Of a stretch of 64,000 nt of DNA, positions 43,526 through 57,018 are shown in pieces (the first letter of the stretch is position 1; the number at the start of each line of letters is the position of its first letter). The stretch spans positions 8,804,001-8,868,000 of the forward strand of contig NZ_JAUSWW010000001.1 of the NCBI RefSeq assembly GCF_030815415.1, written 5' to 3'. A model generated the notes under the pieces. It was not told where the DNA came from. It did no database searches and saw only the letters and a list, made by a program, of their open reading frames with translations. This stretch comes from Streptomyces canus. GTDB taxonomy: Bacteria > Actinomycetota > Actinomycetes > Streptomycetales > Streptomycetaceae. The translations under genes were made by a program, and so were the position numbers.

Positions 43526-45143
43526 CGCTTCCCTCCGCGCGCAGCCGCTCGGCGATGCGGCGGCCGAGCGTCTTCTTGTCGATCTTTCCGACGGAGGTAC
43601 GGGGGAACGCGTCGGTCTGTTCGACGCGGTCGGGCAACTTGTAGGCGGCGACGCCGCGTTCGGTGAGGAAGGCGGCCAGCTCCCGCTGGGTCGGGGCCTG
43701 TCCGCGGGGTACGAGGTAGGCGCAGGTGCGCTCGCCCATCGTCGCGTCGGGCATGCCGACCACGGCGGCGTCGTGCACCGCGGGGTGGGCGAGGATGTGG
43801 TTCTCCAGCTCCTCGGCGGAGATCTTGTCGCCGCCCCGGTTGATCTGGTCCTTGGCCCGGCCCTCGACGATCAGATGGCCGGTGGGCAGCACCCTGACGA
43901 GATCGCCGGTGCGGTAGAAGCCGTCGTCGGTGAAGGACCGGGCGTTGTGCTCGGCGGCCCGGTAGTAGCCGCGCAGCGTGTACGGCCCGCGGGTGAGCAA
44001 CTCCCCGGTCTCGCCCGGAGCCACGTCGTGTCCGTCCTCGTCGACCACCCTGACCTCGTCGGCCGGGGACAACGGCCGCCCCTGGGTGCCGATCACCAGC
44101 TCCGCGGGATCATTCAGGCGGGTGTAGTTGAGCAGTCCCTCGGCCATGCCGAAGACCTGCTGGAGCCTGCAGCCGAGCGCGGGTCCGACCCGGGCCGCCG
44201 GTTCGGCGCCCAGTTTGGAGCCGCCGACCTGGAGCAGCGCGAGGGAGGACAGATCGGCGTCCTCCCACTCCACCGCGTCCAGCCACAGCAGGGCGATGGG
44301 CGGGACCACGGCCGTGATGGTGACCTTCTCCCGCTCGATCAGCGCGAACGCGTCGTCGGGGCTGGGGGTGGGGGAGAGCACCACGGTGCCGCCGGCCATC
44401 AGGGTGCCGAGCAGACCGGGGCAGGCCAGCGCGAAGTTGTGCGCGGTCGGCAGGACCACCAGATAGACGGTGGACTCGTCGAGACCGCAGACCTGGGCGC
44501 TCGCACGGACGTTGTACGTGTAGTCGTCGTGGGTGCGCGGAATGAGCTTCGGCTTGCCGGTCGTGCCGCCGGACAGCAGCAGTACCGCCACGTCACCGGG
44601 GTCCGGTTCGGGCAGCGGCACCGGCTCGGCGTCCACGTCGGCGAGCGCGGTGAACTCGGCGGGGTCACCGGCCACCAGGACGTGCTCGACGCTCGGCACC
44701 GCCTTGCGCACGGCCCTGGCGAGCGGGCGGTGGTCGAAGCCGTCGAGCGTGTCGGGAATCGCCAGGGCGATCGCGCCGGCCGTCTCGGCGACATGGACGA
44801 GTTCGCTCTCCCGGTGCGCGGGGAGCGTCAGCACCGGCACGGCACCGGCCCGCAGCAGCCCGAAGAACAGCACCACGAAGGCGTCCGTGTTGGGGAGTTG
44901 GACGACGACCCGGTCACCGCTGCCGATGCCGGCCCTCCGCAGTCCCGCCGCCGTGCGGTCGGCGCGCAGATCGAGCTCCGCGTACGTCCAGCGGTTCCCC
45001 TCGGCGTCCACGAGCGCGATCCGCTCCGGAGCCTGCCGGGCCCGGTCCCGCAGCAGCCGGTCCAGTGGCCGGCCCGCCCAGTACCCCTCGGTCCGATACC
45101 GCTGCGCCAGCGGCTCCGGCCAGCGCACCCAACCGTCGAGCAT
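43515..45143 (-). CDS. Salicylyl-AMP ligase (DhbE/MbtA family)
   Basis: The 542-residue stand-alone aryl-acid adenylation protein has A3 LLLSGGTTGKPK, A5 FGMAEGLLNYT, A7 YRTGDLV, A8 GRAKDQINRGGDKISAEE and A10 RTSVGKIDK. Asn236 (HNF) is the residue that holds the 2-hydroxyl in DhbE. Cys241 and Leu338 occupy the two positions (240 and 337 of DhbE) where published comparisons find Ser/Val for dihydroxybenzoate and Cys/Leu for salicylate, so salicylate is predicted. I chose ATG 45143 (GGGAG 6 bp upstream) over TTG 45149. An iron box lies 22 bp upstream. Confidence 0.88.
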   Translation of the reverse strand: MLDGWVRWPEPLAQRYRTEGYWAGRPLDRLLRDRARQAPERIALVDAEGNRWTYAELDLRADRTAAGLRRAGIGSGDRVVVQLPNTDAFVVLFFGLLRAGAVPVLTLPAHRESELVHVAETAGAIALAIPDTLDGFDHRPLARAVRKAVPSVEHVLVAGDPAEFTALADVDAEPVPLPEPDPGDVAVLLLSGGTTGKPKLIPRTHDDYTYNVRASAQVCGLDESTVYLVVLPTAHNFALACPGLLGTLMAGGTVVLSPTPSPDDAFALIEREKVTITAVVPPIALLWLDAVEWEDADLSSLALLQVGGSKLGAEPAARVGPALGCRLQQVFGMAEGLLNYTRLNDPAELVIGTQGRPLSPADEVRVVDEDGHDVAPGETGELLTRGPYTLRGYYRAAEHNARSFTDDGFYRTGDLVRVLPTGHLIVEGRAKDQINRGGDKISAEELENHILAHPAVHDAAVVGMPDATMGERTCAYLVPRGQAPTQRELAAFLTERGVAAYKLPDRVEQTDAFPRTSVGKIDKKTLGRRIAERLRAEGSVGN

Positions 45144-45164
45144 GCTCAACTCCCGCCTGCCTGT

Positions 45165-45183
45165 TTAGGAAAGGCTTACCTAA
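45165..45183 (-). promoter_or_regulatory. Iron box (DmdR/IdeR) for salicylyl-AMP ligase operon
   Basis: TTAGGAAAGGCTTACCTAA (plus strand) is a 19-bp match to the actinobacterial iron box TTAGGTTAGSCTAACCTAA, with three or so changes. It lies between the two divergent iron genes, nearest to the ligase. DmdR/IdeR bound to Fe2+ should repress here. Confidence 0.88.
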
Positions 45184-45282
45184 TGAGCGATCAGGGTCAA
45201 GCCTGGATGCGGGATCGGGAGGGGCGTACGGGGTGGGGGCGCTCTGGACGCGTCTCCGATGCGGAGTCTAGGGTTGACTTAA

Positions 45283-45301
45283 TTAGGTTAGGTTAACCTA
45301 A
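45283..45301 (+). promoter_or_regulatory. Iron box for salicylate synthase operon
   Basis: TTAGGTTAGGTTAACCTAA is almost the consensus iron box. It starts 37 bp before the TTG start of the salicylate synthase gene. Confidence 0.92.
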
Positions 45302-45319
45302 GTCAACGGAGGTGGCTCG

Positions 45320-46663
45320 TTGCTGCGTTACCGGAGCGCGGAGACGGAACTGCCGGGAGATCCCGTTCTGTTGGCCGCGAGACTGGCCGAGTCGGGGTTG
45401 TTCGACCAGTACGTCGTGTACGAGCGGGAGGGCGACTGCTGGTTCGCCGGAGGAGCGCTCGGCGAGATCGTGGTCGACCGGTCCGAGATCCGCGCCAGAT
45501 GGCTGACCGACGAGACGGTGACCCCGCTCGGAGCGCATCCGCTGCGCCAAGTGCAGGAAGAGTTAGCGGCCATGGACGTGGCCGGATGGCACGCCTACGG
45601 CTGGATGGCCTTCGAGTTCTCCCACCTTCACACCGACCGCCCGGACCGCGCCGGCGACGACCGGCTGCTCCATCTCGTCGTCCCGCACAGCGAAGTGAGG
45701 CTGCGTCAGAACGGCGCCCGGGTGCGCAGTACCGACCAGGAGACCCTCGAATCCCTGGTGGCCCTGCTGTCCGAGCCCACCGTCCCCCGCACCGCCGAAC
45801 CCCGGCCCATCGAGGTCTCCGGCACCGGCAGCGGCTACCCGGAGATGGTGTCGGAGGCACTGGAGGAGATCCGCACCACCGAACTCCAGAAGGTCATTCT
45901 CTCCAGGACCCTCACGATCCCCTTCCCGGTCGACTTCGTCGCCACCTACGTCCACGGCCGCACCCACAACACACCCGCCCGCTCCTACCTGTTGAACCTC
46001 GGCGGCCGACGCGTCGTCGGATTCAGCCCCGAGACCGTCGCCGAGGTCGACGCGGACGGCCACGTCGTCACCCAGCCCCTCGCCGGCACCCGCGCCCGCG
46101 GCCTCGGCGAGCGGGAGGACGAGCGGCTGCGCGCCGAACTCCTCGCCGATCCCAAGGAGATCTCCGAGCACGTGCTCTCCGTCAAACTGGCCGAGGAGGA
46201 GATGGCCACCGTGTGCCGGCCCGGCTCGGTCCTGGTCCGTGACCTGCTGAGCGTGCGGCAGCGCGGCAGCGTCCAGCACCTCGGGTCCAGCGTGCACGGC
46301 GAGCTGGCCGACCATGCGAGCGCCTGGGACGTGCTCCGGGCGGTCTTCCCGGCGGTCACCGCGTCCGGCATCCCCAAGGGTCCGGCGTACGACTGCATCA
46401 CCCGTCTGGAGCGGGAGCGCCGCGGGATCTACAGTGGCGCGGTGCTGATGGCGGGAAGCGACGGAGGCCTCGACGCGGCCCTGGTGCTGCGCAGCCTCTT
46501 CGAGGAGGGCGGGCGCACCTGGCTGCGGGCCGGCGCCGGCATCCTCTCCGGGTCCACTCCCGAACGGGAGCTGGAGGAGACCTGCGAGAAACTGCGCAGC
46601 GTCGCCCCCTACGTCGTCCCCGCGCAACCGGCGCGGGTCGTCGCGCCGTCCCTCCAGGGTTAG
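45320..46663 (+). CDS. Salicylate synthase (MbtI/Irp9 family)
   Basis: The 447-residue chorismate-using enzyme has signature blocks TQPLAGTRARG, PKEISEHVLSVKLAEEEM, SVQHLGSSVHG, FPAVTASGIPKGPAYD, YSGAVLMAGSDGGLDAAL and RTWLRAGAGI. These follow MbtI closely, so the product should be salicylate directly from chorismate, in line with the predicted salicylyl-AMP ligase. The start is TTG with GGAGGTG upstream. Codon 82 (45563-45565) is TTA, a codon read by the bldA tRNA in streptomycetes. It is followed 7 bp later by the exporter gene. Confidence 0.9.
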   Translation: MLRYRSAETELPGDPVLLAARLAESGLFDQYVVYEREGDCWFAGGALGEIVVDRSEIRARWLTDETVTPLGAHPLRQVQEELAAMDVAGWHAYGWMAFEFSHLHTDRPDRAGDDRLLHLVVPHSEVRLRQNGARVRSTDQETLESLVALLSEPTVPRTAEPRPIEVSGTGSGYPEMVSEALEEIRTTELQKVILSRTLTIPFPVDFVATYVHGRTHNTPARSYLLNLGGRRVVGFSPETVAEVDADGHVVTQPLAGTRARGLGEREDERLRAELLADPKEISEHVLSVKLAEEEMATVCRPGSVLVRDLLSVRQRGSVQHLGSSVHGELADHASAWDVLRAVFPAVTASGIPKGPAYDCITRLERERRGIYSGAVLMAGSDGGLDAALVLRSLFEEGGRTWLRAGAGILSGSTPERELEETCEKLRSVAPYVVPAQPARVVAPSLQG

Positions 46664-46670
46664 GAAGCCC

Positions 46671-47972
46671 GTGCGTCTCGGAGAAGTCGTCGTCGACGTC
46701 ACGCCCCTGCGCTCCAGCAGGGACTTCCGGCTGGTGTTCGCCACCCAGGCGATCTCCATGCTCGGCACCCACCTCACCTCGGTGGCGGCGAGCCTGCAGA
46801 TCTACCACCTGACCGGGTCCTCGGTCCAAGTCGGGCTGATGAGCCTGGTGCTGGGCCTGTCCCTGCTGGTCGGTCTGGTCGCGGGCGGGGTGCTCGCCGA
46901 CCGGGTCGACCGGCGCCGGGTCGTGCTCGTCACCCGGGCGATCACCGCGGTGGTGATCGCGGCGCTCGCGGTCAACGCGGCCCTGCCCGACCCGCAGGTC
47001 TGGTTCGTCTTCGTCGCGGCCGTCCTCGCGGGCGGTGTCAGCGGCCTCGGCGGACCGGCCATGATGGCGGCCACCCCGAACCTGGTCGCCCCCGGCCAGC
47101 TCGCGGCGGCGGGCGCGCTGACCACCCTCACCGCCCAGCTCGGCGGCATGGCCGGCCCGTCGCTGGCCGGCGTCATCGCGGCCGGCCCGGGCGTGGCCTG
47201 GTGCTTCGGCATCGACGCGGCCGTGTACGTCGTAGGCCTGCTGCTCCTGGCCCCGCTGCCTCCGCTGCCGCCCGAGGGCTCCGGGGAGGCGCAGCATCCG
47301 CTGAAGGCCATGGGGGAGGGCTGGCACTTCCTGCGCGGCAACCGGGTCGTCACCGGACTGCTGCTCATCGACGTGTGCGCGGTGGTCTTCGCGATGCCGT
47401 ACGCGCTCTTCCCGGAAATGGGCACCGAGCACTTCGGCGGCGGCGACACCACCGTCGGACTGCTCTACACCGCCCCCGCGGTCGGCTCCTTCTTCGGCGC
47501 GCTGACCAGCGGCTGGACCGGACGCGTGCATCACACCGGACGGGCCCTGATCGGCGCGGTGGCGGTGTGGGGCGTGGGGATCGCCTGCTTCGGCCTGAGC
47601 TCCGACCTGTGGCTGGGGCTGACCTTCCTGGCGCTGGCAGGCCTCGGTGACACCGCCTCCGAGATCCTGCGCCGGGCCCTGCTCCAGCACTACACCCCGG
47701 ACCGTCTGCAGGGCCGCGTCGGCAGCCTGTGGCTCGCGCAGGCCACCGCGGGCCCCTCCGTCGGCAACCTGGAGGCGGGCCTGGTGGCGCGGGCGCTCGG
47801 AACCTCGGGCGGTGCCGCGGCGCTCGGCGGGGTCATCTGCCTCGCCGGTGTGGCGACGCTCGCTGTGGCCATGCCGGACCTGCGGAAGGCGACCCTGCAC
47901 GGGCCGTCGGCGGAAGAGGGGGAGAAGGCGGCGGTTGAGGCCGTCCCGAGACCGACCGACAAGCCGTCGTAG
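46671..47972 (+). CDS. MFS siderophore exporter (EntS-like)
   Basis: The 433-residue protein has about 12 spans; FRLVFATQAISMLGTHLTSVA starts TM1 and GGVLADRVDRRRVVLVTR is the loop 2-3 motif. GMAGPSLAGVIAAGPG and the C-terminal TPDRLQGRVGSLWLAQ fit the EntS group that exports catecholate siderophores. GTG start with AGGAAG upstream. Its place between salicylate synthase and the NRPS genes suggests it secretes the siderophore. Confidence 0.88.
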   Translation: MRLGEVVVDVTPLRSSRDFRLVFATQAISMLGTHLTSVAASLQIYHLTGSSVQVGLMSLVLGLSLLVGLVAGGVLADRVDRRRVVLVTRAITAVVIAALAVNAALPDPQVWFVFVAAVLAGGVSGLGGPAMMAATPNLVAPGQLAAAGALTTLTAQLGGMAGPSLAGVIAAGPGVAWCFGIDAAVYVVGLLLLAPLPPLPPEGSGEAQHPLKAMGEGWHFLRGNRVVTGLLLIDVCAVVFAMPYALFPEMGTEHFGGGDTTVGLLYTAPAVGSFFGALTSGWTGRVHHTGRALIGAVAVWGVGIACFGLSSDLWLGLTFLALAGLGDTASEILRRALLQHYTPDRLQGRVGSLWLAQATAGPSVGNLEAGLVARALGTSGGAAALGGVICLAGVATLAVAMPDLRKATLHGPSAEEGEKAAVEAVPRPTDKPS

Positions 47973-48018
47973 GACCACCACCAGAGCCGCAGGGACCGCA
48001 GGAGCCGCTGGGGGAGCC

Positions 48019-48822
48019 ATGCCGAGTGCGCAGATCGACGGAGTCCGGCTGCACTACGAGGACAGCGGCCACGGTGAACCGGTCCTCCTGGTGATGGGCC
48101 AGGGCGCTGCCGGCCGTGGCTGGCACCTGCACCAGGTGCCGGCCCTCGTGGCCGCCGGTCACCGGGTCGTCACCTTCGACAACCGGGGCATCCCGCCGAG
48201 CGACGACTGCTCCGAGGGCTTCGCGATCGACGACCTGGTCGCCGACACGGCGGGCCTGATCGGGCACCTCGGCCTCGCCCCGTGCCGTGTCGTCGGCGTC
48301 TCCCTGGGCGCGTACGTCGTCCAGGAACTGATGCTCACCAGGCCCGAACTCGTGCGCCAGGGCGTCCTGATGGCCACCCGGGGCCGCACCGACGCCTTGC
48401 GCACCGCCATGGCCCGCGCCGAACGCACCCTGTACGACAGCGGAGTCGTCCTGCCCCCGGCCTACGCGGCCTGGGTGCGAGCGCTCCAGAACCTCTCGCC
48501 TGCCACTCTGGACGACGAACTCCAGGCCCAGGACTGGCTGGAGATCTTCGAGTTCGCCCCGCCGGTCCACGGGCCGGGCGCGCGGGCCCAGTTGGACCTC
48601 CACGTCCCCGACGGACGGCTCGCCGCCTATCGGGCCGTCGCCGTGCCCTGCCTGGTCGTCGGGTTCGCCGACGACGTGATCCTGCCACCGCATCTGAGCC
48701 GCGAGGTCGCGGACGCGATCCCCGGCGCCGTCTATCGGGAGATCAAGGACTGCGGCCACTACGGCTATCTGGAGCGGCCGGACGAGGTGAACCGCGTGCT
48801 TCTCGACTTCTTCCGCACCTGA
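48019..48822 (+). CDS. Alpha/beta hydrolase
   Basis: The 267-residue protein has the oxyanion region VLLVMGQGAAG, the nucleophile elbow GVSLGAY (Ser), a late acid in VGFADDVILPP and a catalytic His in KDCGHYGYLERPDEV. Similar stand-alone hydrolases in siderophore clusters act as ferri-siderophore esterases or as editing/release enzymes; which applies here is open. It lies 46 bp after the exporter and just before the third iron box. Confidence 0.83.
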   Translation: MPSAQIDGVRLHYEDSGHGEPVLLVMGQGAAGRGWHLHQVPALVAAGHRVVTFDNRGIPPSDDCSEGFAIDDLVADTAGLIGHLGLAPCRVVGVSLGAYVVQELMLTRPELVRQGVLMATRGRTDALRTAMARAERTLYDSGVVLPPAYAAWVRALQNLSPATLDDELQAQDWLEIFEFAPPVHGPGARAQLDLHVPDGRLAAYRAVAVPCLVVGFADDVILPPHLSREVADAIPGAVYREIKDCGHYGYLERPDEVNRVLLDFFRT

Positions 48823-48832
48823 CGATGTTGAT

Positions 48833-48851
48833 TTAGGTTAGCCTCACCTAA
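48833..48851 (+). promoter_or_regulatory. Iron box for panD-mbtH-NRPS operon
   Basis: TTAGGTTAGCCTCACCTAA is an almost perfect iron box (consensus GGCTCACCTAA half). It lies 18 bp before the panD start, so the decarboxylase and NRPS genes should be iron-repressed together. Confidence 0.93.
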
Positions 48852-48869
48852 GTATCTACGCTGGGGGTC

Positions 48870-49295
48870 ATGGTGCGACGCACCCTGCTCAACGGAAAGA
48901 TCCATCGAGCCACCGTCACCCAGGCCGATCTGCACTACGTCGGCTCCCTGACGATCGATCAGAACCTGCTGGACGCCTCCGACATCGTCGAGGGCGAAGC
49001 GGTACAGGTCGTGGACATCGACAACGGCGCCCGCCTCACCACGTACGCCATCGCGGGCGAACGCGGCAGCGGTGTCATCGGGGTCAACGGCGCCGCCGCC
49101 CACCTCATTCACCCCGGACACCTCGTCATCATCATGTCCTTCGCCGAGCTCGACGAGTCCGAACGGGCCGCCCACCAACCCCGGGTCGTCCACGTCGACC
49201 GGGCCAACCGCATCGTCGCGCTGGGCGCCGACCCGGCCGAGCCGGCGCCCGGGGCGAAGGACCAGTACGCCGGATCCGCGCAGGAGAGGAACTGA
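48870..49295 (+). CDS. panD: Aspartate 1-decarboxylase (PanD)
   Basis: The 141-residue pro-enzyme has the family start RRTLLNGKIHRATVTQADL and the self-cleavage site YVGSLTID (Gly25-Ser26, the Ser becoming the pyruvoyl group). VVDIDNGARLTTYAIAGERGSG and GAAAHLIHPGHLVIIMSFAEL complete the barrel. It makes beta-alanine from aspartate. An iron box and position 3 bp before mbtH tie it to siderophore synthesis rather than to coenzyme A supply; it is presumably a second copy, but the rest of the genome is not visible. Confidence 0.93.
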   Translation: MVRRTLLNGKIHRATVTQADLHYVGSLTIDQNLLDASDIVEGEAVQVVDIDNGARLTTYAIAGERGSGVIGVNGAAAHLIHPGHLVIIMSFAELDESERAAHQPRVVHVDRANRIVALGADPAEPAPGAKDQYAGSAQERN

Positions 49296-49298
49296 GCC

Positions 49299-49517
49299 AT
49301 GGCCAACCCCTTCGACGACGACAACGGCGTCTTCCGTGTCCTGGTCAACGACGAGGGCCAGTACTCCCTCTGGCCGGACTTCGCCCCCGTGCCCGCCGGC
49401 TGGGAGAGCGTGCACGGACCCGGCACCCGGGCCGCCTGCCTGGAGCACATCGAGCGGCACTGGACGGACATGCGCCCGCGCAGCCTGGCCGAGGCCATGC
49501 GCGCGGCCGGGTCCTGA
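49299..49517 (+). CDS. MbtH-like NRPS accessory protein
   Basis: The 72-residue protein matches the MbtH family throughout: NPFDDDNGVFRVLVNDEGQY, SLWPDFAPVPAGW, and ACLEHIERHWTDMRP with the conserved Trp residues. MbtH proteins bind adenylation domains and are often needed for their activity. Its stop overlaps the NRPS start (TGATG). Confidence 0.95.
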   Translation: MANPFDDDNGVFRVLVNDEGQYSLWPDFAPVPAGWESVHGPGTRAACLEHIERHWTDMRPRSLAEAMRAAGS

Positions 49518-52500
49518 TGGCGGCCCGCCCGGGCGTCGAGGACGTCCTCCCGCTCTCGCCCATGCAGGAGGGCATGGTCTTCCACGCGCTGTACGACACC
49601 CACGCCCGGGACGTCTACACCGGCCAGATGGTCATCCGCCTCGAAGGCCCCCTGGACCAGGGCCGGTTGCGCACCGCGGCCGAGGCCCTGGTCGCCCGGC
49701 ACGCCAACCTCCGCGCCGCGTTCCGCACCCAGCGCTCCGGCCGCCCGGTCCAGGTCGTGCGCGGTGCGGTCACCGTGCCGTGGCACGTCGACGACCTGTC
49801 CGCCCTGCCGCCCCAGGAGCGCCGACCGGCCCTCGACCGGCTGCTGGAGCAGGACCTGGACGAACCCTTCGACCTGGCCCGCCCGCCCCTGCTCCGGTTC
49901 CGCCTGGCCGTCCTCGGCGACCAGGACCACCGCCTGGTCCTCTCCTCCCACCACCTGCTCTGGGACGGCTGGTCCGCCCCCGTGCTCGTGCGGGAGCTCT
50001 TCCAGCTCTACACCTCGGCCGGCGACCCGACGGCCCTGCCTCGCGTACGGCCCTACCGCGACTACCTCGCCTGGCTGTCCCGGCAGGATCGCGAGGCCGC
50101 GCGGGAGGCATGGCGGTCCGCCCTCCAGGGACTTGACGAACCGTCACTCGTCGCGCCGGGCGAACACCCCGCCCGGCAGCCCGAACGGCTCGTCCTGGAG
50201 CTCTCCGAGCAGGACACAGAGGCACTCACCAGCACCGCCCGCGCCCACGGACTGACGGTCAGCACCACCCTCCAGGGCCTGTGGGCCGTCCTCCTCGGCA
50301 GACTGACCGGCCGCACCGACGTCGTCCTCGGCGCCACCGTCTCCGGCCGCGACGCCGACGTACCCGGCATCGAGTCCATGGTCGGCCTCTTCATCAACAC
50401 CCTCCCGGTACGCGTGCGGTTACGACCGGAGGAACCCCTCGCGGACCTCCTCCTGCGTCTCCAGTCCGAGCAGTCCGCCCTCCTGGACCACCGACACCTC
50501 GGCCTCGCCGACATCCAGCGCGCCGTCGGCCATCCCGTGCTCTTCGACACCCTGCTGGTCTTCGAGAGCTACCCGATCGACGACGGCGGCATCGCCCGCG
50601 CCCTCGACGGCCCGCGCATGACGGGAGTCTCCGTCCGGGACGCGACCCACTACCCGCTGACCCTCACCGCCCTGCCCGGCCCCCGGCTCACGCTGACCTT
50701 CAGCCATCAGCCGTCCGCCCTGGACCGCAGCGCGGTCGAGGACATCGCGGACCAACTGCGCGGCCTGATAACGGCGTTCACCAAGGTCCCCGCGTCTCCT
50801 GTCGCCCGCCTCGGCCCGCCGCCCACGGTCGAGAACCCGGTCGAGCACACCGCCACCACCGTGCGCGCCCTCTTCGAGGAACAGGCCGCCCGCACCCCCG
50901 AGGCCCCGGCCGTCCTGCACGGCGACACCGTCATCACCTTCGCCGAACTCGACGCCCGGGCCGACCGGTTGGCCGCCGCACTCGCCGCCCGCGGCGCCGG
51001 GCCCGAGTCCGTGGTGGCCGTCGCCTTGTCGCGCGGCCCCGATCTGGTGATCGCCCTCCTGGCCGTGCTCAAGGCCGGTGCGGCCTGTATGCCGGTCGAC
51101 CTGGGGTATCCGCCCGACCGCATCGCCCTGATGCTCGATGACGCCGAACCCCACCTGGTGATCGCCAACGGTCAACAGCCGGGAATCAGTGCGGAGTTGC
51201 TGTGCGCGCCGGATGTCGAAGCCGCCGTACGCGAACAGCCTCCCCTGTCGCCCGACCAACCGGCCTACGTCATCTTCACCTCGGGCTCCACCGGCCGCCC
51301 CAAAGGCGTCGTCGGCACCCAACGTGCCCTGGCCAACCGCCTCGCCTGGGGGCGGGAGCTGACGGACGACGGCGTACGCGTCTCCAAGAGCCCGATCAGC
51401 TTCATCGACGGCCTCACCGAACTGCTCGGCGCCCTGGTCGCGGGCGAGCCCGTGGCCCTCGCCGACGACGAGGCGACCGGCGACCCCACCGCCCTCGCCG
51501 CACTGGCCGACCGCCACCGGGCCACCCTCCTGACCGCCGTCCCCAGCCTCTACGCCACCCTGGTCGAATCGGCCCCACCCGGCGCCTTCGATTCCGTGCG
51601 CACCTGGGTGTCCAGCGGCGAGCCCCTCACCGGCGAACTCGCCCGGGCCATCACCGAACGCTGGCCGCAGGCCCGGCTCGTCAACCTCTACGGCTGCTCC
51701 GAGGCGGCCGGAGACAGCCTGATCCACGTCCACGACGGCCAAGACGGCCCGGTCCCGCTCGGACACCCCATCGCCCACACCCGCGTCCACGTCCTGGACC
51801 CGTTCCTGCGGCCCTCCCCGGCCGGGGCGGCCGGCGAGCTGTACATCGCCGGGGACGGACTGGCCCGCGGCTATCTGAACCAACCCGGCCGCACCGCCGA
51901 GCGATTCGTCGCCAACCCCTTCGGCCCGCCCGGCAGCCGCCTCTACCGCACCGGCGACCTGGCCAGGCTGCGGACCGACGGCACGGTGGAGTTCCTCGGC
52001 CGGGCCGACAGCCAGGTCAAGATCAGGGGCTTCCGGGTGGAACCCGGCGAGATCGAGACGGCGGCCCGCGCCCTGCCCGGAGTGGCCCGTGCCGCGGTGG
52101 TCGCCCGGCAGGACGGCCCGGCACCGCTCAGGCTGGTGGCGTACGTGGTGCCCGAGCCCGGCACCACCCCCGACCCCGTCACCCTCCGGCGTGCGCTCGC
52201 GGAACGCCTCCCCGGCCAGCTCGTCCCCTCCGCCGTGGTCGTCCTGGACGCCCTGCCGCTCACCCCCAGCGGCAAACTGGACCGCCGCGCCCTGCCCGCC
52301 CCCGACTTCACGGAGGCGAGCACGTACGAACCGCCGCGCACCGAACCGGAGAAGGTGCTGTGCGCACTGTTCGCCGACGTGCTCGGGCTCGAACGGGCCG
52401 GTGTGCACGACGACTTCTTCGAACGCGGCGGCGACAGCATCATCTCCGTACGCCTGGCCGACCGGGCCCGCAGAGCCGGGCTCCCGCTCTCCCCCCGGGA

Positions 52501-52647
52501 CGTGTTCACCCACCGCACCCCGGCCGGCCTCGCGGCGGCGCTGCCCGAATCCGGCGGCGGGTCCGAGGAGTTCACCGCGACCACCGCACCGCTGGTGTCG
52601 CTCAGCCAGTCGCAGCTCGACAACGTCAAGGCGAGGTGGAGAACCCG

Positions 52648-52651
<4 letters not shown>
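49517..52651 (+). CDS. NRPS, one module: C-A-T
   Basis: 1044 residues. Condensation domain about 8-430 (LSPMQEGMVFHALY, active site HHLLWDG at 145-151; the SPMQ.GM start is typical of C domains after a D-residue). Adenylation domain about 450-885 (IFTSGSTGRPKG, YRTGDLA, PSGKLDR) and carrier domain with Ser974 (GGDSI). The A4-A5 pocket is odd: FIDGLTELLG and LYGCSEAAGDS, read by eye as D-G-E-T-V-S-L-G-D-K. I cannot assign the amino acid; beta-alanine is a candidate only because panD is in the operon. Codon 302 (50420-50422) is TTA. Confidence 0.9.

Positions 52652-57014
<4,363 letters not shown>

Positions 57015-57018
<4 letters not shown>

Noticed and set aside
48870..49295. panD as an ordinary pantothenate pathway gene
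   Set aside because: The iron box, and the 3-bp gap to mbtH, place it in the siderophore operon; no panB or panC is nearby.
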